From positions 46,151 to 110,150 of the forward strand of contig JAEXCS010000027.1 in NCBI GenBank assembly GCA_023402075.1: a stretch of DNA of 64,000 nt, given 5' to 3'. Under the pieces are notes generated by a model. It did not search any database. It saw only the letters and a program-made list of their open reading frames with translations, and was not told the DNA's origin. Of this stretch, positions 36,739 through 44,233 are shown one piece after another. How positions within the stretch are numbered: position 1 is the stretch's first letter; each line of letters opens with the position of its first letter. Both the position numbers and the translations under genes were made by a program. The DNA is from Bacillota bacterium. GTDB taxonomy: Bacteria > Bacillota > Clostridia > Oscillospirales > Oscillospiraceae.

Positions 36739-36758
36739 TATACTGCGCTTTTTTCTTT
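36729..36758 (+). terminator. Terminator or attenuator in the methyltransferase leader
   Basis: AGCGCAGT pairs with ACTGCGCT, followed by TTTTTTC, only 30 bp before the coding region and downstream of the strong promoter. Confidence 0.7.
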
Positions 36759-36787
36759 CTATAAGGCAAATTAGAAAGGAAAATACC

Positions 36788-37513
36788 ATGTATTCATTTA
36801 CAAACCAGTTTATGTCCAACCATAAAAATACGGAATTTCTGAAAGCCACAATGATGGGGCCAAACGCCATGCGGGTGGCAGAAGAATTGGCGTCACACGT
36901 AAATATTAACGAGCATATGCGAATCCTTGACCTTGGCTGCGGGTGCGGCCTTTCCACAAGGCTGCTTGCCGAAAAATACGGCGCGTCCGTATTTGCGGCC
37001 GACCTTTGGATTTCGCCCACCGAAAACTACGAACGGTTTCAGTCTGTCGGGATTGATGATAACGCTGTCCCGATTTTCGCAGACGCAACCAAGGGCCTTC
37101 CGTTCGCCAACGGATATTTTGACCTGCTGTTTACCGTGGACGCCTATCACTATTTTGGCGATACGGCGGAAATGCTTCCGTCGCTCCTTCCTTTTGTGAA
37201 AAAGGGCGGCTATATCGCCGTGGCGATTCCCGGCCTGAAATACGAATTCGGGGAGAATGTACCCGATGAAATGAAGCCGTTCTGGAATGACGAGGTGGCA
37301 AGGACGATCCGCTCCATTGACTGGTGGAAAGAGCTGTGGCGTAAAACAGAGGGAATTGAACTTGTTGACATTTCTGAAATGAGCTGCTGCAAGCAGGCGT
37401 GGGACGAGTGGCTGACCAGCCCTAATCCCTACGCCGTAGGCGATATCAAAATGATGGAAGCCGAGGGTGGAAAGTATTTTAATCTGATTCAGTTCATCGC
37501 CAAGGTCATTTAA
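36788..37513 (+). CDS. SAM-dependent class I methyltransferase
   Basis: A 241-residue methyltransferase. The SAM-binding motif I is ILDLGCGCGLSTRLLA (about residues 47-62), motif II the acidic FAADLW, and the post-I region DATKGLPFANGYFDLLFTVDAYHYF resembles the UbiE/small-molecule methyltransferase group. The substrate is unknown. It is a single gene behind a strong promoter and an attenuator-like leader, an arrangement known from inducible antibiotic-resistance genes in Firmicutes, so a resistance role is conceivable but unproven. GAAAGGAAA precedes the start; base composition is lower in GC than distant neighbours. Confidence 0.8.
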   Translation: MYSFTNQFMSNHKNTEFLKATMMGPNAMRVAEELASHVNINEHMRILDLGCGCGLSTRLLAEKYGASVFAADLWISPTENYERFQSVGIDDNAVPIFADATKGLPFANGYFDLLFTVDAYHYFGDTAEMLPSLLPFVKKGGYIAVAIPGLKYEFGENVPDEMKPFWNDEVARTIRSIDWWKELWRKTEGIELVDISEMSCCKQAWDEWLTSPNPYAVGDIKMMEAEGGKYFNLIQFIAKVI

Positions 37514-37522
37514 ACATGCGCG

Positions 37523-37566
37523 GAGCCTGCCCCAAAGTTAATGGGGCAGGCTCTACGCTCATTTTG
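37523..37566. terminator. Terminator after methyltransferase
   Basis: GAGCCTGCCCCA pairs with TGGGGCAGGCTC, followed after a few bases by ATTTT; it lies between convergent genes. Confidence 0.65.
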
Positions 37567-37580
37567 GCTTCTTAAACGGT

Positions 37581-38372
37581 TTAAGTCAGCTCTGGAAGAA
37601 AGCCACGGGCCTCGGCAATCAGCTCAATTTCCCGCTTGGCCTGGGCAAGGCAGTCCAGCACCAGCGCTTCCTTTTCCGGCGAACAGCGGAACATCGGGAC
37701 GGCCACGCTGAGCGCTGCAAATATCTGCCCGTCCCTGCGCAAAGGGACAGCCCAGCAGCATAGCTGCTCCGCCGATTCCTCCTGCTCCCACGCAACGCCG
37801 GTTTTTCGGACTTGCGCAAGCTGCTCAAGCAGCGTGTCTAAATCCACAATGGTATGCGCCGTCAGGCAGGGAAAGCCCTCGGTGTACAGCGCCCGGACCT
37901 CTTCGTCGCTCAGATCGCACAGAAGCGCCTTTCCAATAGCGGTTCCGTTGGCAGGCAGCCGGTTTCCCACATGAGAGATCATGCGGATGGGCTGCGGAGA
38001 ATCCACCTTGCGAATGTAAAGCACCTTATCCCGGTCCAAAACGCCCATCTGGCAGGTTTCCTCGCAGCTTTCCACAACGGCCTCCATCACCTGCAAAATG
38101 AAATCCATCGTGCTTTGATTGGCGGCAAAGCTGCTGCCCAGCGCATAGGCGCTGATTCCGATATAATACCGGTTCGTCCGGCGGTCCAGCCAGATATATT
38201 TCCGGCTGAGCAATGTGTGGAGAATGGGAAAAAGGCTGCTCTTCGGCGCATTCAGCGCCACGGACAGCTCCGTCAAGGTGCTTCCGCCGTCCTTTGATAC
38301 GGCCAGATATTCCAAAACATCCAGCACCCGGGCGGTAGAACGGTGCTCCTGCGGCATAGATTGTGCCTCCAT
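37581..38372 (-). CDS. IclR-family transcription regulator
   Basis: A 263-residue regulator. The N-terminal winged helix (STARVLDVLEYLAVSKDGGSTLTELSVALNAPKSSLFPILHTLLSRKYI) is followed by the IclR ligand-binding domain with VGNRLPANGTAIGKALLCDLSDEEV, KTGVAWEQEESAEQLCCWAVPL and a C-terminal helix. IclR proteins usually bind small organic acids. It is divergent from nifJ, and a perfect 18-bp palindrome in the shared region is a probable binding site, so it may control pyruvate:ferredoxin oxidoreductase. GGAGG is near the start. Confidence 0.88.
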   Translation of the reverse strand: MEAQSMPQEHRSTARVLDVLEYLAVSKDGGSTLTELSVALNAPKSSLFPILHTLLSRKYIWLDRRTNRYYIGISAYALGSSFAANQSTMDFILQVMEAVVESCEETCQMGVLDRDKVLYIRKVDSPQPIRMISHVGNRLPANGTAIGKALLCDLSDEEVRALYTEGFPCLTAHTIVDLDTLLEQLAQVRKTGVAWEQEESAEQLCCWAVPLRRDGQIFAALSVAVPMFRCSPEKEALVLDCLAQAKREIELIAEARGFLPELT

Positions 38373-38685
38373 TTCAGTATCATTTTTACTTTCAACACTT
38401 TAGCACAGGGGACAGCAGGTTACAAGCAGAAGTTGCAACTGTCTCTTTTGTAGGATACACCCAACCGCCAACGGGCAAAAAAATTCCAACATATTCCGGA
38501 AAAGTTTTAAAACCAGAAATTCTACTATTGACACAAAGCCAAATCTATGGTAAAGCTGAATAGTGAAAGTCCTATTTAAAAACAGCGTTCCTATATAGGA
38601 ACGTAGACGGACAGTAACAGAGTACCCATTTCACTTAGAAAACGCCCGCAGCGGGCGAAAAACAAGGAAAAGAAGGGAAAAAACC
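38373..38685. other. Divergent control region between IclR gene and nifJ
   Basis: No gene is seen. TTGACA at 38528-38533 is a likely -35 element for nifJ; the matching -10 (TAAAGC at 38551-38556, spacer 17) is weak. The palindrome at 38586-38603 lies just downstream, and a small hairpin (CGCCCG/CGGGCG, 38643-38657) precedes the nifJ ribosome site. Confidence 0.5.
38586..38603. promoter_or_regulatory. Perfect 18-bp palindrome, candidate IclR operator
   Basis: CGTTCCTATATAGGAACG is a perfect inverted repeat located after the putative nifJ -10 element, a position suited to repression. Confidence 0.6.
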
Positions 38686-41600
38686 ATGAGTAAAAAGCTT
38701 GCGGTGATGGACGGCAACACAGCCGCGGCGCATGTGGCGTATGCGTTTACGGAGGTTGCGGCCATCTACCCCATCACCCCGTCTTCCCCCATGGCCGAAA
38801 AGGTGGACGAATGGTCCGCCAAGGGCCGGAAAAACCTGTTTGGATCCACGGTGGACGTGATTCAGATGCAGTCCGAGGCCGGCGCAGCAGGCACCTGCCA
38901 CGGCTCTTTGCAGGCAGGCGCGTTGACCACCAGCTTCACCTCCGCGCAGGGCCTGATGCTGATGATCCCCGCCATGTACGCCATGGGCGGCCAGTTCCTC
39001 CCCAACGTGCTGCACATCGCTTCCCGTGTGGTCACCTCCAACCATCATTCGATTTTCGGCGACCACACCGACTTTATGACCTGCCGTACCACCGGGTACG
39101 CCATGCTCATGTCCGCCACTCCGCAGGAGTGCATGGATTTGGCCGCAGTGGCCCATTTGTCGGCCATCCGCTCCAAGTATGCGTTCATGCACTGCTTCGA
39201 CGGTTTCCGTACCTCTCACGAGATGCAGCGCATCGAGGCGCTGGACTATGAGGATCTGCGCGGGCTTCTGGATAACGACGCTCTGCGCGCTTTCCGTCGG
39301 AACTCTCTCAATCCCGAGCATCCCACCAACCGGGGCAACAACGTCAATCCTGACGTGTATTTCCAGTGCAAGGAAGGCGCCAACGAAAAAGCCAATGACG
39401 TGCCCGGCACCGTCCAGCACTACATGGACGAGATTAACAAGCTAACAGGCCGGGACTATAAGCTGTTCAACTACTACGGCGCACCCGACGCAGAGGAAGT
39501 GGCCGTCATCATGTGCTCCGCCTCCGAGACGGTGAAAGAGACAGTGGACTTCCTCAACGCCAACGGGCGGAAGGTGGGTCTGCTTCAGGTCCGGCTGTAC
39601 CGTCCCTTCTCCGTGAAGCACTTTGCCGAGGCCATTCCCGCCACCTGCAAGAAGATCGCAGTGCTGGACCGGTCCAAGGAAACCGGCTCTGTGGGCGAGC
39701 CGCTGTATCTGGACGTGGTCACCGCCCTGAATCAGGCGGGTCGAACCGACATCCGCATTGTGGGCGGACGGTATGGCCTCTCCTCCAAGGACACCACACC
39801 CGGCCAGTTTATCGCCGTGTTTGATAACCTCCGTCAGGCCCAGCCCAAAAACAACTTCACCATCGGCATCAACGACGACGTGACCAACACCTCTCTGGAC
39901 TATCAGGAGCTGGAGCTGTCCCCCGCTGGTCAGACCTCCTGTAAAATCTGGGGTCTTGGCGGCGACGGCACGGTGGGCGCGAATAAGAACGCCATCACCA
40001 CCATCGGATTGGTGGCGAATAAGTATGCTCAGGCCTATTTTTCCTACGATTCCATGAAGACCGGTGGACTGACCCAGTCCCACCTGCGCTTTGGTGACGA
40101 GCCGATCCGCTCCACCTATCTGGTTTCCTCTGCGGACTTTGTGGCGGTTCACGCACCCACCTATGTGAATAAGTACGACACTGCCGCAGACCTGAAGGAG
40201 GGCGGAATCTATCTGCTCAACTGTCCGTGGTCGGTTGACGAGCTGGAAGAGCGCCTTCCCGCCCAGCTGAAGCGGGAGCTTGCCAGCAGGCACGCTCGGT
40301 TCTACATCATCGACGCGGCAAAGATTGCCGAGGAAATCGGCCTGCGCGGCCGGACCAACAACATTCTTCAGGCTGTCTTCTTTGCCCTGACCAAGGTAAT
40401 TCCTCTGGACGTGGCCGTGGAAGACATGAAGAAAAACAACTATAACTCCTACTTCAAAAAAGCAGGACAGAAAATTGTGGATTTGAACGACAAGGCCGTG
40501 GACGCAGGCGTGAGCGCCGCCATAGCCGTGGAAGTTCCCGCCTCCTGGGCCACTGCGCAGGACGCACCTCTCGCAGAGGTGGAAACCACCCCCTTTGTCC
40601 GCGACATTGTTCTGCCCATGGATCGTCAGCAGGGTGACAAGCTTCCCATCTCCGTTTTCAAGAAGTACGGCGTGCTGGACGGCACATGGGAAAACGGCAC
40701 CTCCGTCTATTCCAAGCGCGGCGTTGCCACCGCAGTTCCCAAGTGGAACAGCGAGAGCTGCATCCAGTGCAACCGCTGCTCCATGGTCTGCCCCCACGCG
40801 GCGCTGCGCCCCGTGCTGCTGACGGAGGAGGAGAAGGCCGGCGTGCCCGCTTCCTTCACCACCGTCCCCGCCAAGGGCCTTGGAAAGGATGCCCCCCAGT
40901 ATTCCTTCCGCGTGCAGGTTTCCCCCTACGACTGTCTGGGCTGCGGCGTGTGCCTGACGGCCTGCCCCGCCAACCAGAATGAGAAGCTGGCCGACGCGCT
41001 GGTGATGACTCCCTTTGAGGAGATGAAGCCGGAGCAGACCAACTTCAACGAGGTCGCCATGAACGAGGCATACCTCAAGAAGGAAGCGGTCAGCGACAAG
41101 AGCGTGAAGTCCGCCCAGTTTGCCAAGCCCTATTTCCAGTTCTCCGCCGCCTGCGCAGGCTGCGCGGAAACCACCTACTTAAAGCTTGTAAGCCAGCTTG
41201 TGGGCGACCACATGTATATCGGCAATGCTGCGGGCTGCTCCTCCGCGTACAGCGGCGGCGCCCCCATCCTGCCCTACTGCCGCGACCAGCGCGGCTTTGG
41301 CCCCGCGTGGGAGCACTCCCTGTTTGAGGACAACGCCGAGTTTGCCTTCGGCTTCTTCCACGCGCAGGATGCCATCCGCAAGGAGCTGTTCCTGCGGCTG
41401 GAAAGCCTGAAGTCCGCAGGGACTGCCGCTTCCGAAATTGAAGCTTATCTCACCGGCTGGGAGGATAAGAGCCAGTCCCGCGCCGTCTCCGACGCACTGA
41501 TTGCCGCGTTGGAGCGCAGCGAGAAGACGGAAGAGGTTCAGTTTGTTCTGGACAGCCGGGAATATCTTGCAAAGAAGTCCGTTTGGGCCGTGGGCGGCGA

Positions 41601-42228
41601 CGGCTGGGCCTATGACATCGGCTTCGGCGGCATCGACCACGTGCTGGCCCAGAACCGGGATGTGAACCTGCTGGTGCTGGATACCGAGGTTTATTCCAAC
41701 ACCGGCGGACAGTCCTCCAAATCCACGCCCACCTCCGCCGTGGCGAAATTCTCCGCAGGCGGCAAGAAGATTGCCAAGAAGGACTTGGGCGCGATCTTCA
41801 TGAACTACGGCTACGTATACGTGGCGCAGGTCGCCATGGGCTACGATCAGGCCCAGACCCTCAAGGCTATCCGCGAGGCCGAGGCCTATCCCGGCCCGTC
41901 CATCATCATCGCCTACTGCCCCTGTCTGGAGCACGGCATCAAGGCGGGCATGAGCTGCACCCAGAGCGAGATGAAAAAGGCGGTGGAGTCCGGCTACTGG
42001 CACCTGTACCGCTATGATCCCCGCCTGACCGAGCAGGGAAAGAATCCCTTCCAGTTGGATTCTCCCGAACCGGACACCGGAAAGATCATGGGCTATCTCA
42101 TGGGCGAAAACCGCTATGCGTCTCTGGCCAACAACTTCCCCGACCGGGCTGACGCGCTTTACGAAAAAGCCGTTCAGGATGCGAAAAATCGCTATGCGAG
42201 ATATCGCAAGATGGCGGAGGATCTTTAA
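38686..42228 (+). CDS. nifJ: Pyruvate:ferredoxin (flavodoxin) oxidoreductase
   Basis: An 1180-residue homodimeric-type enzyme converting pyruvate, CoA and oxidised ferredoxin to acetyl-CoA, CO2 and reduced ferredoxin. In order: domain I with AYAFTEVAAIYPITPSSPMAE (pyruvate-binding region), domain II (KVGLLQVRLYRPF), the gamma domain, a two-4Fe-4S insert (CIQCNRCSMVCPHAALRP and CLGCGVCLTACP), then the thiamine-diphosphate domain (CAGCAETTYLKL, GDGWAYDIGFGGIDHVLA, LLVLDTEVYSNTGGQSSKSTP). Length is typical. It is divergent from the IclR gene and followed by a very strong terminator. AGAAGGGA precedes the start. Confidence 0.96.
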   Translation: MSKKLAVMDGNTAAAHVAYAFTEVAAIYPITPSSPMAEKVDEWSAKGRKNLFGSTVDVIQMQSEAGAAGTCHGSLQAGALTTSFTSAQGLMLMIPAMYAMGGQFLPNVLHIASRVVTSNHHSIFGDHTDFMTCRTTGYAMLMSATPQECMDLAAVAHLSAIRSKYAFMHCFDGFRTSHEMQRIEALDYEDLRGLLDNDALRAFRRNSLNPEHPTNRGNNVNPDVYFQCKEGANEKANDVPGTVQHYMDEINKLTGRDYKLFNYYGAPDAEEVAVIMCSASETVKETVDFLNANGRKVGLLQVRLYRPFSVKHFAEAIPATCKKIAVLDRSKETGSVGEPLYLDVVTALNQAGRTDIRIVGGRYGLSSKDTTPGQFIAVFDNLRQAQPKNNFTIGINDDVTNTSLDYQELELSPAGQTSCKIWGLGGDGTVGANKNAITTIGLVANKYAQAYFSYDSMKTGGLTQSHLRFGDEPIRSTYLVSSADFVAVHAPTYVNKYDTAADLKEGGIYLLNCPWSVDELEERLPAQLKRELASRHARFYIIDAAKIAEEIGLRGRTNNILQAVFFALTKVIPLDVAVEDMKKNNYNSYFKKAGQKIVDLNDKAVDAGVSAAIAVEVPASWATAQDAPLAEVETTPFVRDIVLPMDRQQGDKLPISVFKKYGVLDGTWENGTSVYSKRGVATAVPKWNSESCIQCNRCSMVCPHAALRPVLLTEEEKAGVPASFTTVPAKGLGKDAPQYSFRVQVSPYDCLGCGVCLTACPANQNEKLADALVMTPFEEMKPEQTNFNEVAMNEAYLKKEAVSDKSVKSAQFAKPYFQFSAACAGCAETTYLKLVSQLVGDHMYIGNAAGCSSAYSGGAPILPYCRDQRGFGPAWEHSLFEDNAEFAFGFFHAQDAIRKELFLRLESLKSAGTAASEIEAYLTGWEDKSQSRAVSDALIAALERSEKTEEVQFVLDSREYLAKKSVWAVGGDGWAYDIGFGGIDHVLAQNRDVNLLVLDTEVYSNTGGQSSKSTPTSAVAKFSAGGKKIAKKDLGAIFMNYGYVYVAQVAMGYDQAQTLKAIREAEAYPGPSIIIAYCPCLEHGIKAGMSCTQSEMKKAVESGYWHLYRYDPRLTEQGKNPFQLDSPEPDTGKIMGYLMGENRYASLANNFPDRADALYEKAVQDAKNRYARYRKMAEDL

Positions 42229-42290
42229 CCGTTCAATCACATTCCAGCCGCCCTGCGGCGGCATGGCGTGAGATTCCCTCATTTGAAAAG

Positions 42291-42334
42291 AAGGCAGACA
42301 CGCCGCGCAAAAGCGCGGCGTGTCTGCCTTTTTA
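42291..42334 (+). terminator. Intrinsic terminator after nifJ
   Basis: An 18-bp perfect stem (42291-42308 with 42313-42330), AAAA loop, followed by TTTT. Confidence 0.92.
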
Positions 42335-42451
42335 TCCAAAGCCAAAAAAACAATCTTACAGCGCACAGAAAATGCATACAATTCGGAGAAGGCCAACGTA
42401 AAACCGGCTTCTGCTTTTAAACCTTCCTGCATGTCCGTCTTCATACAGGAA

Positions 42452-42479
42452 TTGACATGCCGACAAAAATGTGTATGAT
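42452..42479 (+). promoter_or_regulatory. Sigma-A promoter for the second molybdenum block
   Basis: TTGACA at 42452-42457 and TATGAT at 42474-42479, spacer 16 bp. Confidence 0.65.
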
Positions 42480-42536
42480 AAATAAAAAGCTCGGTGTCAG
42501 CAGCGCCGGGTCTAAGCGGGGAGTGCAATCAGTAAC

Positions 42537-43463
42537 ATGAGAATCAGCAAATTTGGCGGCCTGATTGCGGCGGCCAGCAAAAAAGCAGCGCTGCCCATGC
42601 TGAAGGTAGGGACAATCCCGGTGATTAAACGAATTGTCATTTCCTTTCAGCAGGCCGGTATTTTCCCCATCGTGGTAATTACCGGCGTAGACGAAGACGA
42701 AGTGAAATACCAGCTAAGCAACTATGGCGTAATTTTTATTTCCAGCAAGCAGCCGGAGCAGCCCCAGCTTCTGGATTCCGTCAAGGTTGGGCTTAGGTAT
42801 CTGTCCGGGAAATGCGACCGGATTGCTTTTGCGCCGGTCAACGTTCCCATGTTTACGCCGGACACGCTGATCAAACTGAAAAACACAACGGGGGAAATCG
42901 TTACGCCATCCTACCGCGGCTGCGGGGGGCATCCCGTCATGCTGTCGGAGGGCGTCATTCCGGAAATTCTGGCCTATGACGGCGAAGACGGTCTGCGCGG
43001 CGCGCTTCGCACACTGGATGCAAAGCGGGTCTGGCTGACGGTGGAGGATGAAGGGGTTTTAACCAGCGTGCACAATCGCGGACAGTTGCAGGCCCGCCTG
43101 GCGGAGCACAACAATGCGATTCTCCATCCCGTCATCCGCATGAGCATCGAACGGGAATCTGCTTTTTTCAACGCGCGGCTGAAGCTGCTTCTGTTTTTAA
43201 TTGAAGACACCCATAATATGCGTCAGGCCTGCGAAGCCATGGCCCTGTCCTACGGTAAGGCGTGGGACATGATCAACCGATTGGAAATTGAATTGGGATA
43301 TGCGGTTGTGGAGCGTCGGCAGGGCGGACGGCACGGAGGAAACACCCTTTTGACAGAGCGCGGCATTGCATTTTTGATGGCCTATCAGCGGTTTGAAGAG
43401 GAAATTTTCCATTACACCCAGAGCCGGTTTCAGGAGGCATTTTTAACAACCAACATTCTATAA
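42537..43463 (+). CDS. ModE-type regulator fused to a degenerate MocA-like nucleotidyltransferase
   Basis: A 308-residue two-domain protein. Residues 1-205 or so follow the MobA/MocA nucleotidyltransferase pattern (GGLIAAASKKAALPMLKVG, IVVITGVDEDEV, CGGHPVMLSEGVIPEIL), but key residues are lost: the LAAGxSxRMG loop is AAASKKAAL, and the metal-binding Asp of the PxDxP motif is Asn (APVNVP). Residues about 220-300 are a ModE N-terminal DNA-binding domain (ARLKLLLFLIEDTHNMRQACEAMALSYGKAWDMINRLEIELG, ERRQGGRHGGNTLLTERG). I infer a regulator whose dead enzyme domain senses a nucleotide or molybdopterin ligand. It heads the molybdenum hydroxylase block. Confidence 0.8.
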   Translation: MRISKFGGLIAAASKKAALPMLKVGTIPVIKRIVISFQQAGIFPIVVITGVDEDEVKYQLSNYGVIFISSKQPEQPQLLDSVKVGLRYLSGKCDRIAFAPVNVPMFTPDTLIKLKNTTGEIVTPSYRGCGGHPVMLSEGVIPEILAYDGEDGLRGALRTLDAKRVWLTVEDEGVLTSVHNRGQLQARLAEHNNAILHPVIRMSIERESAFFNARLKLLLFLIEDTHNMRQACEAMALSYGKAWDMINRLEIELGYAVVERRQGGRHGGNTLLTERGIAFLMAYQRFEEEIFHYTQSRFQEAFLTTNIL

Positions 43464-43594
43464 TAGAATTTTGGCAAGTTCTTTTCAGGAAGAAGTTGCG
43501 AACAAAAACCATCCCTTTCATAATGAGAGTGGACACACCGCGCCGTTTTCTATTGGGCGCGGGCTGCTCTCAGAGGAAACGGGGTGGTTTTTTT

Positions 43595-44215
43595 ATGTAT
43601 GCGGCTCCCACTGTCTGCGGACTGATTCTTGCGGCGGGGCTTTCCTCCCGCATGGGTGAATTTAAGCCGCTGATGCCGCTGCGGGGTAAAACGCTGATTG
43701 AAAACACGGTGGACAGCGTTTTATCGGGCGGCGCCCAATCCGTCGTGGTGGTGACGGGATATCGGGGCGCGGAGGTGGATGCGGTGCTCCACTGGCGCTA
43801 TGGCACACGCGCCGTTTCCGTGCGAAACCCCGACTTTGCAAGCACCGATATGCTGCGCTCCATCCAAATCGGCTGCCGGGCCATGCCGGAGTGCGACGCG
43901 TTTTTCCTGCTGCCGGGAGACATGCCTGTGGTACGCAGGTCCACCTTCCGCAAGCTGCTCTCCGCCCGTCCCGCAAATGGCGTCAGCGTGATTTTTCCAA
44001 CGCTGAACGGGGCACGGAAACACCCGCCGCTGGTGGATGCGCGGATGATTCCGGAGATTCTCGCATTTCAAAGTGACGGCGGACTGCGTCAGCTATGGCA
44101 GAAGCATGAAAACTTGATTCAGACTGTTTCCGTAGACGACGAGGGCGTATGGATTGATTTGGATACGCAGCAGGATTATCAAAGCTGCAAGCAGGGTTAC
44201 GAATTTGTAAAATGA
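43595..44215 (+). CDS. mocA: MocA-like molybdenum cofactor nucleotidyltransferase
   Basis: A 206-residue NTP_transf_3 enzyme with intact motifs: LILAAGLSSRMGEFKPLMPLRGKTLIE at the N-terminus, VVVVTGYRG, the metal-binding FLLPGDMPVV and a C-terminal DDEGVWIDLDTQQDY. MocA adds CMP to molybdopterin to make the dinucleotide used by xanthine dehydrogenase-type enzymes; clostridial relatives next to YqeB/YqeC may act on selenium enzymes. The start at 43595 is chosen because the conserved motif begins 10 residues later; the ribosome site is weak. It lies directly before the hydroxylase genes. Confidence 0.85.
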   Translation: MYAAPTVCGLILAAGLSSRMGEFKPLMPLRGKTLIENTVDSVLSGGAQSVVVVTGYRGAEVDAVLHWRYGTRAVSVRNPDFASTDMLRSIQIGCRAMPECDAFFLLPGDMPVVRRSTFRKLLSARPANGVSVIFPTLNGARKHPPLVDARMIPEILAFQSDGGLRQLWQKHENLIQTVSVDDEGVWIDLDTQQDYQSCKQGYEFVK

Positions 44216-44233
44216 GGAGGCAGGGATTGCAAA

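Larger units (their letters stand above)
36263..36787. other. Regulatory intergenic region
   Basis: Contains the response-regulator repeats, about 220 bases (36330-36547) without recognised features, and then the promoter, leader frame and attenuator of the methyltransferase. CTGTAAGG (36613-36620) and CCTTACAG (36682-36689) can pair over long range within the leader. Confidence 0.5.
42229..42536. other. Intergenic region nifJ to ModE-like gene
   Basis: Apart from the nifJ terminator and the promoter at 42452-42479, nothing else is recognised. Confidence 0.5.

Noticed and set aside
36505..37020. 171-codon minus-strand frame overlapping the methyltransferase and its promoter
   Set aside because: It runs antisense through a well-supported gene, promoter and terminator and shows no family similarity.
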